Source: Heterobilharzia americana (taxonomy: Eukaryota; Platyhelminthes; Trematoda; Strigeidida; Schistosomatidae). Taken from it: a stretch of DNA of 64,000 nucleotides. The stretch lies in the NCBI GenBank assembly GCA_944470555.2, contig OX104134.1, forward strand, positions 56,225,890 to 56,289,889, read 5' to 3'. The notes below the pieces were generated by a model. It did not search any database. It was not told where the DNA came from and saw nothing but the letters and a program-made list of their open reading frames with translations. Position 1 is the first letter of the stretch, and every line of letters begins with the position of its first letter. A program made the position numbers and the translations under genes. Positions 23,901 through 36,754 of the stretch are shown here, one piece after another.

Positions 23901-26900
23901 CTGATGAGTAATAGAAAGCACGAAGGCTGGGTCCAGAACTTCCTGTCGATTTACTTTTAACATCTAAAGTCAGTTGACAAGTGGTACAGAAAATCTCTGC
24001 CTGAAAATACTACGCAGCATCGATTTGAAATTATTCTCCTACCCATCACTCCTTTCAACTGTATTTTCAATGCTATTATTACGCACGATCGTATCCCCTG
24101 TAAATTTTGATGAAATGGAATTGTGGTTCATCGGCTGATGCACTCGATTTTCAAAAATGGGTCTCAAATTCAAACCCCTTTCCACCTGTATCATCCTGGG
24201 TACCTTGGTAGTGTCATATGCCCTCACAATGAATGTAACTCAGCGCGTACACACACATCTGTATTGGGTTGAGTTGAACTTAGACGATTATTTTAGACTT
24301 GTATTGAAGAAACAGAAGACAGACAAGATGGAAAGACTGTTTATTATCAACATCTGAAACGTCAGTCGTTACATATGGTACACCTTGCACTAAACCCATC
24401 ATTTGCAAAGTAAGCTTCGTTTTCTCTTCTGTTGCTCTCTTGATTTGCTCTTCATACATTCTTATCAGCAGCATCCAGTGTAATACGCTGGCGCTTTCCC
24501 TTGTGTTGCTCTTGGCAGAATCCTTACCCATTGCTGGTAATTCCCTATGATTCCTACCACCCTCTCAACACATACTACTTATATCCATTCTTATCAGCAA
24601 CGCCCACTACACTCGTCCCCCCTCACAATTTCAGGCTTACAACCAAGTTGATCATCTTGGTGCTGTCTTCTCTTGGTGTTCATGCAAAGTTTCGTCCTTT
24701 TCCCACCGCTTCCTTTTTTGAAGTCGGCTTGCATTTACTCTTTTCTCTTTGTCCCCTTTCTTGATGGTATAAACTGAACCGCGTCTCTCGGTAATGATGT
24801 ATGGTCCTTCCCACTTCGGGAATAGTTTTCGTCTGCCATATTCACCTCCTGACGTATATCCTCATTCTTTACATTTCACCTGATCTCTGACCTAAAATGG
24901 TTTCCCTTCCTTTTCTTCTCTCTGCTCAGATTTTTCAGCATCAGCCTTCTGCTTTCGTTCCACATTTCTGATTGTCTGTTCCCGCTCATTTCTCAATCTA
25001 GTCATGTTCCGTGGCTGTTGTTGGGGCCAGGTCTTACTATGTATTGGGAGCCATGGTTTCCTGCCATACATTAACTGGAACGACGACTTCTTGGCTCCTT
25101 GTATAGATGCACGATGAGCTAATAATATTAACGGCAGTTCCGTCTCCCAATTCCCTCCTTTCGAAACCAGCCACTCTTTAAGTGTACGCCTACTCCTTTC
25201 TGTCAGACCGTTAGACTGTGGGTGGTACGGCGTCGTTCTTATCCTCTTGATATCAAGCTGCTCCAAACAGGATTTGAATTCTTCACTTTCAAAACAAGAA
25301 CCTTGGTCGGTCAGTATCATTTTCGTCACACCGTGATCTGCAACAATATGCGGCTTCACTGCTGCGGTCACTGTCTTCGCGTGTTGATGCGGAATCGCGA
25401 CAGCGTCTACCCATCGTGTAGCATGCTCCGTCATTACCAGCAGGTATTGGTTGCCACTAGATGTCTGCGGGAATGGTCCCACCACGTCCACAGACCACAG
25501 GTCACTAACTGCCTGCACTGGAATCGACTGAAGCGGCGGTCGTACATACCTATCACCTTTCATCAGTTGACAATGCGGACAACCCAGCACGTGTTTGGCA
25601 ACATCTCTCATACCTGGCCAGTACGCACTTTATCTGAGAAGGTCAGCTGTCCGTGAGACACCTGTATGAGTTAACTGGTGGCATTCTTGTATCATTTTGT
25701 CGCGTAGACATTTCGGAATCACTTCCAACCAGCTCCCGTCGTTTTCTCGCCAAGTCAGCATTCCATAAGTATTCATCTGTAGACATTCTTTCTGCGCCAA
25801 CAACTTTTTCCACTCTTTAATTCCCACAGATGTTTGTGTCTCCGTTCCTTCAGTTATACCTTTTATCACTTCTCTCTCCCTGTCTTCAGCCACTGTAGAG
25901 GTTTATGATCCGTTTTAATGTGGAATCGTTGACCGAGAAGGTACAATCTCCATTTCTCAAGCTCCCAAACTATCACCAGACATTCCTTTTCCACTGCAGA
26001 ATATTTCTGTTCTACAGGTGTTAGGACACGGCTGGCATACTCCATTACTCCTTCAGTCTGTCTCAGGACTGCGCCTATTCCATAATCACTTGCATCGGTG
26101 GACACGACAAATGGCCTCCCAGGTATTGGTAGTTTGAACGTCATCTCCTGGTCATTTAGGAGTTCTTTGATGTGATCAAACGTTTTCTGTGCCTCCTTCA
26201 TCCACACAAATTTGGGGTTGTCAAGTAGCTTATATAAAGGTGCTGCTACCTCATTGAACTTTTTGAGGAACCGATTGTAGGATGCTGCTCTACCCATGAA
26301 ATGTCACAGTTTCCTCTTGGAATTCGGTACTGGAATAGTTCTGACCATCAGGATTTTCTCAGGTAGTGGTTTTATTTCACCGTTTCCAACTTAATGTCCT
26401 AGCAATGTAACAATCTTCTTGGCTATCTGAGATTTTGTCTTATTGATGCGAAGTCCAAACTCGTCAATGCGTCTTAAAACAGCTTCTAGGTGTTCAGGAG
26501 GTTCTGCCTCCATCTGACTGTACACCACCAGGTCACCATCGTACATCTCTACGTTCTCTAAATTCTTCAGCAACAACATCACCAACCGTCTAAATGTAAA
26601 TGGCGCACCTGCCAGACCAAATGGCATTCATTTGAATTGGTATTGCTTCTTACCCACAATAAATACTGTTTTCTTTTTATCGCCTTCTTTCATTTGTAGT
26701 TATCAGTAGCCTGAGAGGAGGTCCAGAACTGTAAATACTTTTCCATTCTGCAAACGATCTAGTGTTTCATCTACCGTCGGTATGGCGGCACACGGTTTCA
26801 GTTGCGTTATGCTATTTAACTCTCGGAAATCAACGCAGAATCTATATTTCCCATTTGACTTTCTTACTAAAAGCACTAACAAACTGTATGGGTTATTAGC

Positions 26901-28516
26901 CTCTACAATACTACCTTCGTTTGGCATTTCTTGAACCTGGTGCCCAATTCCTCCTTCCAAATGACATGGTATTCGCCGTGTTATAAATGTTGTCATTGCT
27001 TGACTTGTCACTGGGATTTGATACTGAACCTTGTCACAGTATCCGTGATGTTTGGCGCTTCCGGGGGTGTGGTGCTTTTGATACCTCACCCCAATCTCTG
27101 CTACCTCGCTGTTTTCCTGCGTGGTGAACGACCCGTACTTCGTCGCCACCATTCCTGTTTTCGTGTTAACAACGGCACCCACTTCTCTCACAAAATAAGC
27201 ACCTAGGATTGGCCGTTGTAGACACGTGGTCACAATAAATGGGAATCGAATTTTCCGGCTTTCGATCTCAACTACGCAATCTGATAAGCCTGCGATGTCT
27301 AGTGCATGTCCCCCAACCCTGTGGACCTCGCTGTTTTCCTGCGTGGTGCACATGGTCTTGTGTTCTGAGACTGCCTCTTATCTATTAGCGAGACTGCCGC
27401 CCCTATATCTACGAGCCACACGATCTGCCGATCGTTTATTCGCATTCTAGCATACACCGCGCCTCGATCTATGGCTCCTACAATATCTAGTCCAGTTGGA
27501 AAAACAGAACTCATATTATGTCGTTCAAAACGTTTTCTTTTTCGCCTCTCCGGACATTTTCTTCGCCAGTGTTCAGATTTTCCATATACAAAGCATTTAC
27601 CTTGTCTTTTGATGTTCATTCGAAGTGCAGCTACCTCTTCTTGTAGGTTGTTGATTTGTTCTTGCCAGTTATATACCCCTGGTGACTCCACTACAGTACC
27701 CATTAATTGTCTGGTCACCTTGGCCGTCTCACTTTTGTCCATGGGTTGGGCTGCATTCACGAGTTGTAACTGCTGGGCGATGGCACTCGGGACACTTTCG
27801 GAGAACTGTGCAGCCAGCAAATGTTCTTGGGAGTCGTCATCCAAGGTGGGAAGTGCTCGTCGAAGTAGTTTGGTCAACTTCACAGCCAAAACCAGCGGAT
27901 CTTCGTCTATTCCCAGTTTCGTGCTCCGGAACTGCTGTATCACCAGCTCCCTGTCCGCTGGGCTGTCAAACTCCGCCTCCAGGCGTTCAACCATTCTTCA
28001 CGAAGTCTCTTTCTCACCACACGTTCCACGCTGTCATATGCTTGGAACGGTAGTCGTTACACATGGTACACCTTGCACTAAACCCATCATTTGCAAAGTA
28101 AGCTTCGCTTTCTCTTCTGTTGCTCTCTTGATTTGCTCTTCATACATTCTTATCAGCAGCATCCAGTGTAATACGCTGGCGCTTTCCCTTGTGTTGCTCT
28201 TGGCAGAATCCTTACCCATTGCTGGTAATTCCCTATGATTCCTACCACCCTCTCAACACATACTACTTATATCCATTCTTATCAGCAACGCCGACTACGG
28301 TCCCACCTCCATTTTATTTTAAATTCTTTATTGTTCTTAAATTGTTTTTAATTTTCCCCAACAATAGCTGGTTCGAATCCCGCCGCGGTCCAGATTTTAA
28401 TTTCATTTTCAATCATCATTCAGTATCAATCTAAGTCTGCCTAACTCCGGCTATCTCGGATAGTGAAAGTGATTAGCTATGGTCACTCTTTAACAAACGT
28501 TAAGCACTGCTCGTTA

Positions 28517-28566
<50 letters not shown>

Positions 28567-31500
28567 CACTCAGTCTAAAGTGGAGCATATTCTATTATTA
28601 GGGTTTTATTTGCTCCGATATCTTTAAACCAAGTGATATCTTTGTTAGTACTGTTTTTCTCGTAACAGCGCATATGTATATATCACAATTAATGTATGCA
28701 CCTTCATAAAAGGATGAAGTTGAAAGTAATTTCACGAGATTTAATTTTTTGGTGGGACTTGAAAAATTACTAATAAGAATATACATCTAAATAATCTAAA
28801 GGGTAATGTTGCCGCATTTATTGCATACATTGTAGCTTTTGTGTATGGCGTCTCCAATGAAATTATGAATGATCTAATCACAAGATATTTGTGCTAGTCA
28901 CATTTAAACGAAACACTGAAATAGTACATATAATACAAAATGTTAAAAGAGTTATCAGAAAACAGCGAAAATATTGTATAAATGGGACTGTTGCTTTTAC
29001 AGAAAGAATAGAGAACTAATGACTATTATATGCAAATCACCTCCAATAAACGTTCTTGAGCTGTATAGCTACAGTTAGATGTTATAGATTAGAGCCACCA
29101 ACTAATCCATCACATTTTATCCACAAAGATAGTAAGTTTCGTGGTGTTTTTAGAATTTAGTTGTTGATTGTTTTGCTCAGATTTTAATATTGATCAAAAT
29201 TCAGAAAGACCCTTTTTCTAGGATGCGTTTTATCGGTCACGCTGCCCTAAGAAAAACGGTATCGATTTCGTTGTTTGTAATAGTGACGTCGAAAACGAAC
29301 AATATCCCATTCTTTGAGCTACTTGTTTAGAGGTTCTTGATCTCATTACTTATTTTTTTAGTACCATGTCAATTATTGTTCCTTTCATGTTCATTTTGTC
29401 GCGTATATACTTGTCCAGTCACTTTATTTGTTATCGCGCTAGGTACAAGTGCTTTTATTAAATCTTCATGTTGGATGCTACAATGTACACAGATTTACCC
29501 ATTGTTTGTAGCTGGCGGTGCTACTTAACTGTCAACTGCTGTGCAGGTAGGTGAACTAGGTTATTGTCCACACCAATTAAATGTCTGGCTCTCTGCTCAA
29601 GTCGTGGTTTCTCATCTATTGATCGCAACACAAGTACACAAACCAATGAACTACATGTCATCTGATTGAAAATTGTGGTATATAGCCAAGCGCTTTAATA
29701 ATCGTATGACAGCCTTAATACTGTTTTATTTTATTCAGTTCATATTTTCGACAACCCATCATATGTCTTTTACCAAACTCGTATTAAATACAGTTATCTT
29801 TTAGTAGTACATCTACTACATTTCATTATCATTATTATTTATTATTATTATTTATACGGTTATTGTAGTGGGGAAGCAGGATTTAAGTCGTTGTGCAGCT
29901 CTGTTGGATGGCCCCAACGTCCTATGTTAGATCGAATTGACCAACTTGATCCTACTGTCCCGGTCACCTTCATATATGGCTCTCGGTCTTGGATGGATGT
30001 GTCATCAGGGCATAAAACTCGCTCGTTGCGCCCTAATTCATATGTGGATGTGAAAGTAAGTTTATGTACAGTGTTTTTTTTCAAAAATCATATCATTTTC
30101 GCGCTTACGGTAATTAAGTAAGTCAGACGTGATATCTGTTGATAATTACTTTTCAAGTGGTTACATGTTTTACGTCGCAAAACGTAAAAAATGACTAGTA
30201 TTATTTTTAGATGCTGCTGCTGTCACATTTCAATATATATAGCTATATTGATGTAAGTACATCGATTTGACAGTCGACTTTTAGAGTTTCGTTCCTGTTT
30301 TAACTGGAGTAAAACCGTTCTGATACGTAAAATAGGTGCTGAATTCGTCAATATGCTTATGTTAGCTGATAGACAGAGATAACCAAGTAAAACGTTGCAT
30401 AGATGGTGTTTCCACTTAGATTGCTACACTTTACAACAACACAAGAACAAAGAATTGGTGATTATTGTATCCTCCCATCTTACCAAAGTAGCAATTCAAG
30501 AATGTCATTTTGTTATACTCTGTTTTATGTTTGCAGGACAATTACAGATGTTTGTAGACTTTTTATTTTGCTAGAGTCTATCACTCTAGATTTTATATTT
30601 CTATGTTCTGATAAAACGAGTGAGCGCGGTTATCTGCTCTGATCTATTTGTCATAACTGTCAGTCATTGTATCAAGCTTGATAAGCTAGATTATTCTGTC
30701 GTCCGAGGTCATAAGAATCCTTCACTCGACAATGTTTACATTTAAGTTTATTCTCAGCATCCGTGAAAATATGCGTACGGTTTCTGATGCCGTTTTATGT
30801 GACAGGTTTCCCACTCTCTCAGTGATGTTTTGGTTATTACCTTTGTTTTTAGTGTTTGTATAATCTGTACCACCAATCATTTTTCACTCACTACCTGTGA
30901 AAAAGATGGTAGAATTTTGATGAATTTTGTTGAACCTCGTTTTCAGGACTTGAAATATACAGAAATGAATGTTCTTAGTTTCGTCAGTTTTGTTTGGAAA
31001 GTATCCTGCTCTTTTAGTTTTGGTCTTTTTCAATCAATGATCATTTTGTTTCAACCACTTGCACCGTATTTACCGCTAATCTGTTGCTGGTTGCTAGGGG
31101 AATATATGGTCATGTTCATTCCTTAGTTGTTGATAAATTATGCGTGTGGCGTGCAGGGATATCACTAAAATTCTGTTCATTGTGAGGACCCCGATAAGAA
31201 TTTGCAAAATGTAGTCACGAATGGATCCATCTGACAATAAATAGAAGTCAGTCAAGGGGATATTTTATTCTTACAGCTACAAAAAACCTGAAGAATCAGG
31301 TGGATTTCAGACATGACTGTATATATTTTGATTGGGTTTGGCGCACACTGATACTTTCGGATCACTTTTTGACCTACAGAGGATGTTAATTTCGTCGTGA
31401 GAAGAGTCTTGTTGTAGTCTGTCTCAGTGGGAACTTTTTATTCATGTACTCATTGTCATGTTAAAGCCTATAATGATAACCTATCCTCTCCGGTGATTAC

Positions 31501-34500
31501 GTCGAGGGGTGTCCGTCAGGATTGTTTAACGTTTATCATAGATGTAATTGTGAGTTACATTTCTATGGAAATTTCAAATTGGCCCAGAAAAATGCAAACA
31601 TCTTAATACTTCTAGGTGAAGATGTTAATAAGCAGCAGACTGAGCACTCTAATCAATACTGATAATTCGTCAATCATTGTTGTAGTTGCATGATGGCTAA
31701 ATGTCTTCCGATCATCACAAGTGTACAGTGTAGTCGACGTGCAAGCAATTTAAAAGTTAGTTATCTAACATTGATTAAATGAGATAAATAACTTGATAAA
31801 ATAGTTAAATTTTATCATAATGTATTTTTGATACACATTGTGCACAAGATGCTATCATCTACCCCAACACGATGTGCTAATATAAGTTGAATGAGGTTGA
31901 AAGACAGATAGGGTTAATCAGACCGACGTCTAACCATTAATTTAATCAATAGTGTCATGGCTAAAAATCGGTCACAATGGTGCATATGTATTCACTTTTT
32001 TACGTCTTCGAAAACTTAGAATATATTCACTAACGTTGATTTTCAAACCCTTTCACCTCCTATGCACTTCTCTACCTTGACATCACTCTTTCCCAAGACA
32101 TTTGTTTCTTAGATTTTTCTGTGAAGTATGACAAAATGGACTGATGGGCTTTATGCAAGCCTCTACATTGATTCTGTCTGTCTGTTTGTCAATCAGTCAG
32201 TCTAATTTAACGCATATAGTTTACTAGTAGTTGAATCATAGTGAACAACCGAAATTAATAAGGCTTTCTGTGAAGATTGTATGCCTTCATCCTTTTTTGT
32301 TACTATTTTTATTATCTTAAAACCATTAAAGATTGTGTTCATCGCTCCCGCTTTATCATCTTGTCTCATTAACTTCCTACTTCATGTATTGGTGTGAAGC
32401 GTCATAAATTGAACCGGTACTCGATCATGCCATGCTTAACATTACTATTGCATTGTACATCTGTTTGAAAAGTCAGGTAAAAATGTGTTGAAAAACACGA
32501 AGATGTAAAGTTTAGAGTAGAAAACGAATGACAGGTCATGCGATAGAAACAAATTTTTTTGAATCTGAGTCCACAAGTTGAATAGTGTCACCAAAACATT
32601 CATGAATATAAATAATCATGAACTTCGAATAGTATGAATAGCCTTGAGTTCGTGAATGAAATAATGTGAAATGTTTTGGAATACATATTGACGTTCGAAT
32701 TGTGTATTCCTAGAACCTGAACGATATGTAGTTGATTGACTTTTGCTAATAATTTTCTATTACTTGAATCGTCCGAACTCTTAGAGTAGTTCTAAAAGTA
32801 TTTCATTTATGCGTTTCCAACGAACCATTTTCATAGACAACTACTATAATAATCTGATAAAATGTAGACGTAAAGTAACCACAAGCGATACGTCACCAAA
32901 CAGTTATTTTAGAGTTACCTATCAACTAAAGGATACTAGCCTAAAATGACAGAATGGGAGATCTGCACGCTTATGTAGATTTTTTTGTAGTGTATCAATA
33001 GAACAGCTTTATTTTCTTTATGTCGAATTCAGAACTAAGACCTTTTGAGTTGCTAGATCTGATTGATGTTTCATTGGTTTTTTAGTTATCATTCTAGTCA
33101 ATACCTACTTCAATTTGTCCCCATTCCGATCCCTTATATCCAGTCGCATCCTGATTGGAACACTGAATTAGGCCCTCTAACTGTATCATAAGTAGCCTAA
33201 AACAACGAAGAGTACCAGGCGTTGAAACGCTGTTACTACAGCCACTTAATGACAGTAGTCGAGACTTATTTGTTAGAATAAATGAAGTGTTAGCTAGTGT
33301 ATAGAAACGACATATAATTCGCTTAAACTAATCTTGATCACTTTGTTCGGGTCTTCAAGAAAGGAGAGAAGTCCTTTGATAACCTCAGGGGAATCAGTCT
33401 GATGAACATAGTTTCAAAGATCCATTCTCTAAAGTCATTAGATGCCTGAGTGAAGCTTGCGAACAGCAATCCCGTGAAAAGCAACAAGGTTTCAAAGCTT
33501 CTCTTCAGTGTATTGATAAGATATTTTCCCTACATGAGTTATTAGAACACAGACACACTTATCAGTGTCCGACATCAGTTGTATTTCTTGGTGTGAAGGT
33601 GGTATTTGACTCCATCGATCGACAGTATCTCTCACTGACATTAAAGGTTTTCGTATGCGAAAACCTATGGGCGCTTTAGATTCTATGATGTAGTAAGTAT
33701 CGAGTGGGTTGTAAACGTCGAATGATGTCCGTCAATGATATTCCTTCTTTTAATTCTTATTTAACTGTGCCATAGACGTGTTTATGAAACCCCCTTTTTC
33801 ACATCTGAATTCCATGTACCAATCAAAGTCGGTGTTTGGAGACTAGATGGTCTAGCTCGAAATCGATCTTAGTGGCCCAGATGCATCCACATTATCTTCA
33901 GCTTAATCGTCCTTCCGAATATAATTATTGTTTGATTTTTTCTCATCCGTCTATCTCTTACGACTTTTGGTTACTTTATTTCTGCATGTTCCATCGTAGT
34001 ATCTTCTAATTCGATGTGTTGATGCGAGCTGTGGCGACTTTGGATTGTTACGCAATAATGTCAGGTCTCACTCTGATACTAACTGACTGATTCTCTGGAA
34101 GATTTATTCGGAGAACTTCGACTTAATACTATGGCATGCCTTTTGAATTTTCGGATCTAAAAAATAAAAATAAATCATTATTTACCTTCAGGTTACCTGG
34201 TTGTAAATAATTCCAAACTGTTAAGTCAATATCGGTCTCTGTAAACTGATCTCTAAAGTTTCCCGTAGTCTTTCTTTAGAGCAAAGGCAATACCTACGAA
34301 AAACCAATTCAGCACATGGAGCAAGTTGATATGATTGGTAAATTTACCAATGGTAATGAACCAGAAAAAACTTAGGGCAAGAAGTGGAAGCATATTTTGC
34401 ATAAAAGAATGCATGTACTGCCATTTGTCTTAAAATAGTTCAGTTTCTGGTGTGGGATCGGGATACAATCAGTTGAGTGCCGCAACAGTGATCAAACACT

Positions 34501-36717
34501 TGACTGAAAATCATAATCCTAAGTGAAACAACCTTTAGAAGAAATGGGTTTTTGATAACCCTATGAATAATGGATTCAATATTATAATAAATAAATCACC
34601 TTGCTTAATCTATGCTTCGTCTTCCCATTATCTACCCCTTACCTGAACGAAATTTTAAAATCACTCCTTTAAGTCATTTAAGTTTCAAAGTCTGTTTCAG
34701 ACCTTAAACAAAGTCTTTCATAATAGCTGTCATGAACTACTGGTTAAAGTAACTGAGGTACCAGCTAAATTATGAGAATCAGAGGTAGTTCCGCTAGACT
34801 TATCTGAAAAATCAATTACTCTAGTTCACAAGAAATGAGCAAAATCTGATGATAACTTCAAGGAAATCACTTTAATTAGTGCAGTGCCTGAGATTCTAGT
34901 ATCTATAACTATTGGACGCCTAAGTGAAGCCCCAGATCAAAAAGCAAAAAATCCAGACGGACTTTAAGCATGGATAGTTGATCATATCTTCACTCTCAAA
35001 TAGCTGTTAGATGAAGCTCCGGATAATATTAGATCCTCTGGAAGATGTGATTGAAAACCTGAATATTTGGCATACTAGTAATCCTCGACTACTGTCATCA
35101 AATAACTGTGGTACTAGGACATGAGATGGAGCTGTGGCTTATTGTTCTAAGAACTTTGACTTCCAACTAATGGACCACTGGTTCCAACCACACCCCACCT
35201 GCTGCCGTTTGAGCTGCTCTATAGTATCAGTATCCCTCACAGTGTGTGTAGCCTATTGCCTACCGCATCAGCGTGCATGTAGTCGCTAAGTGAATGCAAT
35301 CCCAATAGCGTATCAGAACCTTCTACTCTTCCTCGTTTTAGGTTACTTACAGCCTTCACAACTGACATGGTTGGAAAACATGTGTCTGTGTTTCATTTAC
35401 GATCATACGTCATAGCGAGTAACTGAATACTAGCTGGAAATCAGATGAGCTACTCATCGGTGTTTCCCATCCATCTTTTCTCTTGTGGTTTGATTGTAGA
35501 CCTATTTTACTTTCTGATCTCACTAACCATTGGCTTTTCTCACCCCAGTTTACTCAATATGTCTTAAAAGCTCTCTGCTGTTGCTCACCGCTGCTACCTT
35601 TTCCATCTTTTTAGCCTTCGATATCTTACACTGACTACAGTTATCGCGTGGACTCTTTGCCAATATACACTCGGTTTGCTTCGACTTATTGTACTCAGCC
35701 TGCAGGATTTTGTTGACGTGCAACCAATAATCTATTCATATTCACTGCCTCTTCTTAACCTTTGTCTAGAGACCATTTAGGCTCTAACTCTGTTTTAACA
35801 ACAGACCAGAGATGGCCTTAGGTTTCGATTTCACGAGTGATGTTGTTCTATCCCAAAATCTATCTTGTCAGCTCATCATTCACAGCAACGGTCGCTTAAT
35901 CATCCAGCTACTCTCTTAACTGTCTTTCAGCTATAGTTTTTCTATATCCATTTAGTTGTAGACATGCTCGTACCCGCAGCAATGCATGTTCCTGATGGAG
36001 CTGCCATCTTTCACAAACCCTCTCCAGCTGTATCTGAAAGCGATACTGCCTATCTGTGCCCAGCACTGTGTTCAGACTGGTAGACGCTACGTCAGACAGT
36101 CTGTATGGAATATGTGCTAGTCGCAATCAGGTGGTTTTCTGAGAAGAGTTGTAGCAGGTGATCGCCATCGTTCGTCCGTTTGGCTGGGATTCCAAAAGTG
36201 CTACCCAAGAGCTTTTTTGCCTGACCTAATCCTCCTACTTGTGCATTGAAATCACCTGCTACGACAACCGTATCTCAACATTTTCCTTTAATTGGGAGGC
36301 CTAATGGTCTTTCACTTAATCCAAACTACAGTCAGTATATGGGTGTGTGTAAGCAGAGATCACAAAGCGAATTTCACTAGTGTTGTTAGTCCTCCTGCAC
36401 AAATCACTCAATCAGTGTACAGGCGACTGTCAACCGGTATGGAGTTGAGCATAACACTTTCTACCCAAGCAATCGATGCCATGACTACATCTGCAGGACC
36501 ACAATAAATGGCCTTCATATCTGCAGAAGAGTGAATTTTGCAGATTCACTAAATTAATCCACACTGTATTGTAAGCTGTTTATCCTATGACAGTAACTGC
36601 TTCTAGTCTTACCAATATCCAACAGGTTTTTCTGGCAACAATTGTTATGACCGGCATAAGTCGCTGTCATTGCGATATGTAAGCCCCAAGTACCACATTA
36701 AGGTTTAAGAAATCATT

Positions 36718-36754
<37 letters not shown>

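Larger units (their letters stand above)
24355..28299 (-). mobile_element. Gulliver-like Gypsy LTR retrotransposon with paired LTRs, internally deleted
   Basis: Two direct 257-bp LTRs flank 3.4 kb that reads on the minus strand as gag-protease-RT-RNase H-integrase, the Gypsy order. I count about 7 differences between the LTRs, close to 3 percent. The gag frame starts only 49 bp inside the 5' LTR and no primer-binding site is seen there, so a deletion probably removed the PBS and Gag N-terminus. Frames break in protease/RT, at the RT active site and at the integrase end. Flanking bases show no clear target-site duplication. LTR size and Gag with a CCHC-type box fit the schistosome Gulliver family. 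Antisense to the host gene, in intron 4. Confidence 0.88.
22119..29868 (+). other. Intron 4 (7.8 kb), host of the Gulliver-like element
   Basis: Outside the listed repeats, 22119-22700, 23341-24354 and 28566-29868 show no feature I can support. The intron ends TTATTGTAG. Confidence 0.85.

Noticed and set aside
24280..24531. Open frame inside the LTR (about 50 shared codons), also present in the other LTR at 28034-28219
   Set aside because: The LTRs are about 97 percent identical, so conservation of the frame is not independent evidence; it does not run on into Gag and has no recognisable domain.
25222..25656. 144-codon plus-strand frame over the Gypsy integrase
   Set aside because: Antisense to the clear D,D-35-E integrase frame; Arg/His-rich composition is typical of a mirror frame.
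27471..28238. 255-codon plus-strand frame over Gag and LTR
   Set aside because: The longest frame in the window, but wholly antisense to Gag with its zinc knuckle and protease motif, and it runs through the LTR boundary; no family resemblance.
28300..28310. Target-site duplication of the Gulliver-like element
   Set aside because: Bases outside the two LTRs (ACATC left, GTCCC right) do not match.
28370..28384. tRNA gene suggested by GGTTCGAATCCC
   Set aside because: No cloverleaf arms or acceptor stem can be drawn around it; treated as a pol III-derived repeat. The same applies to B-box-like motifs near 20090, 38105 and 46330.
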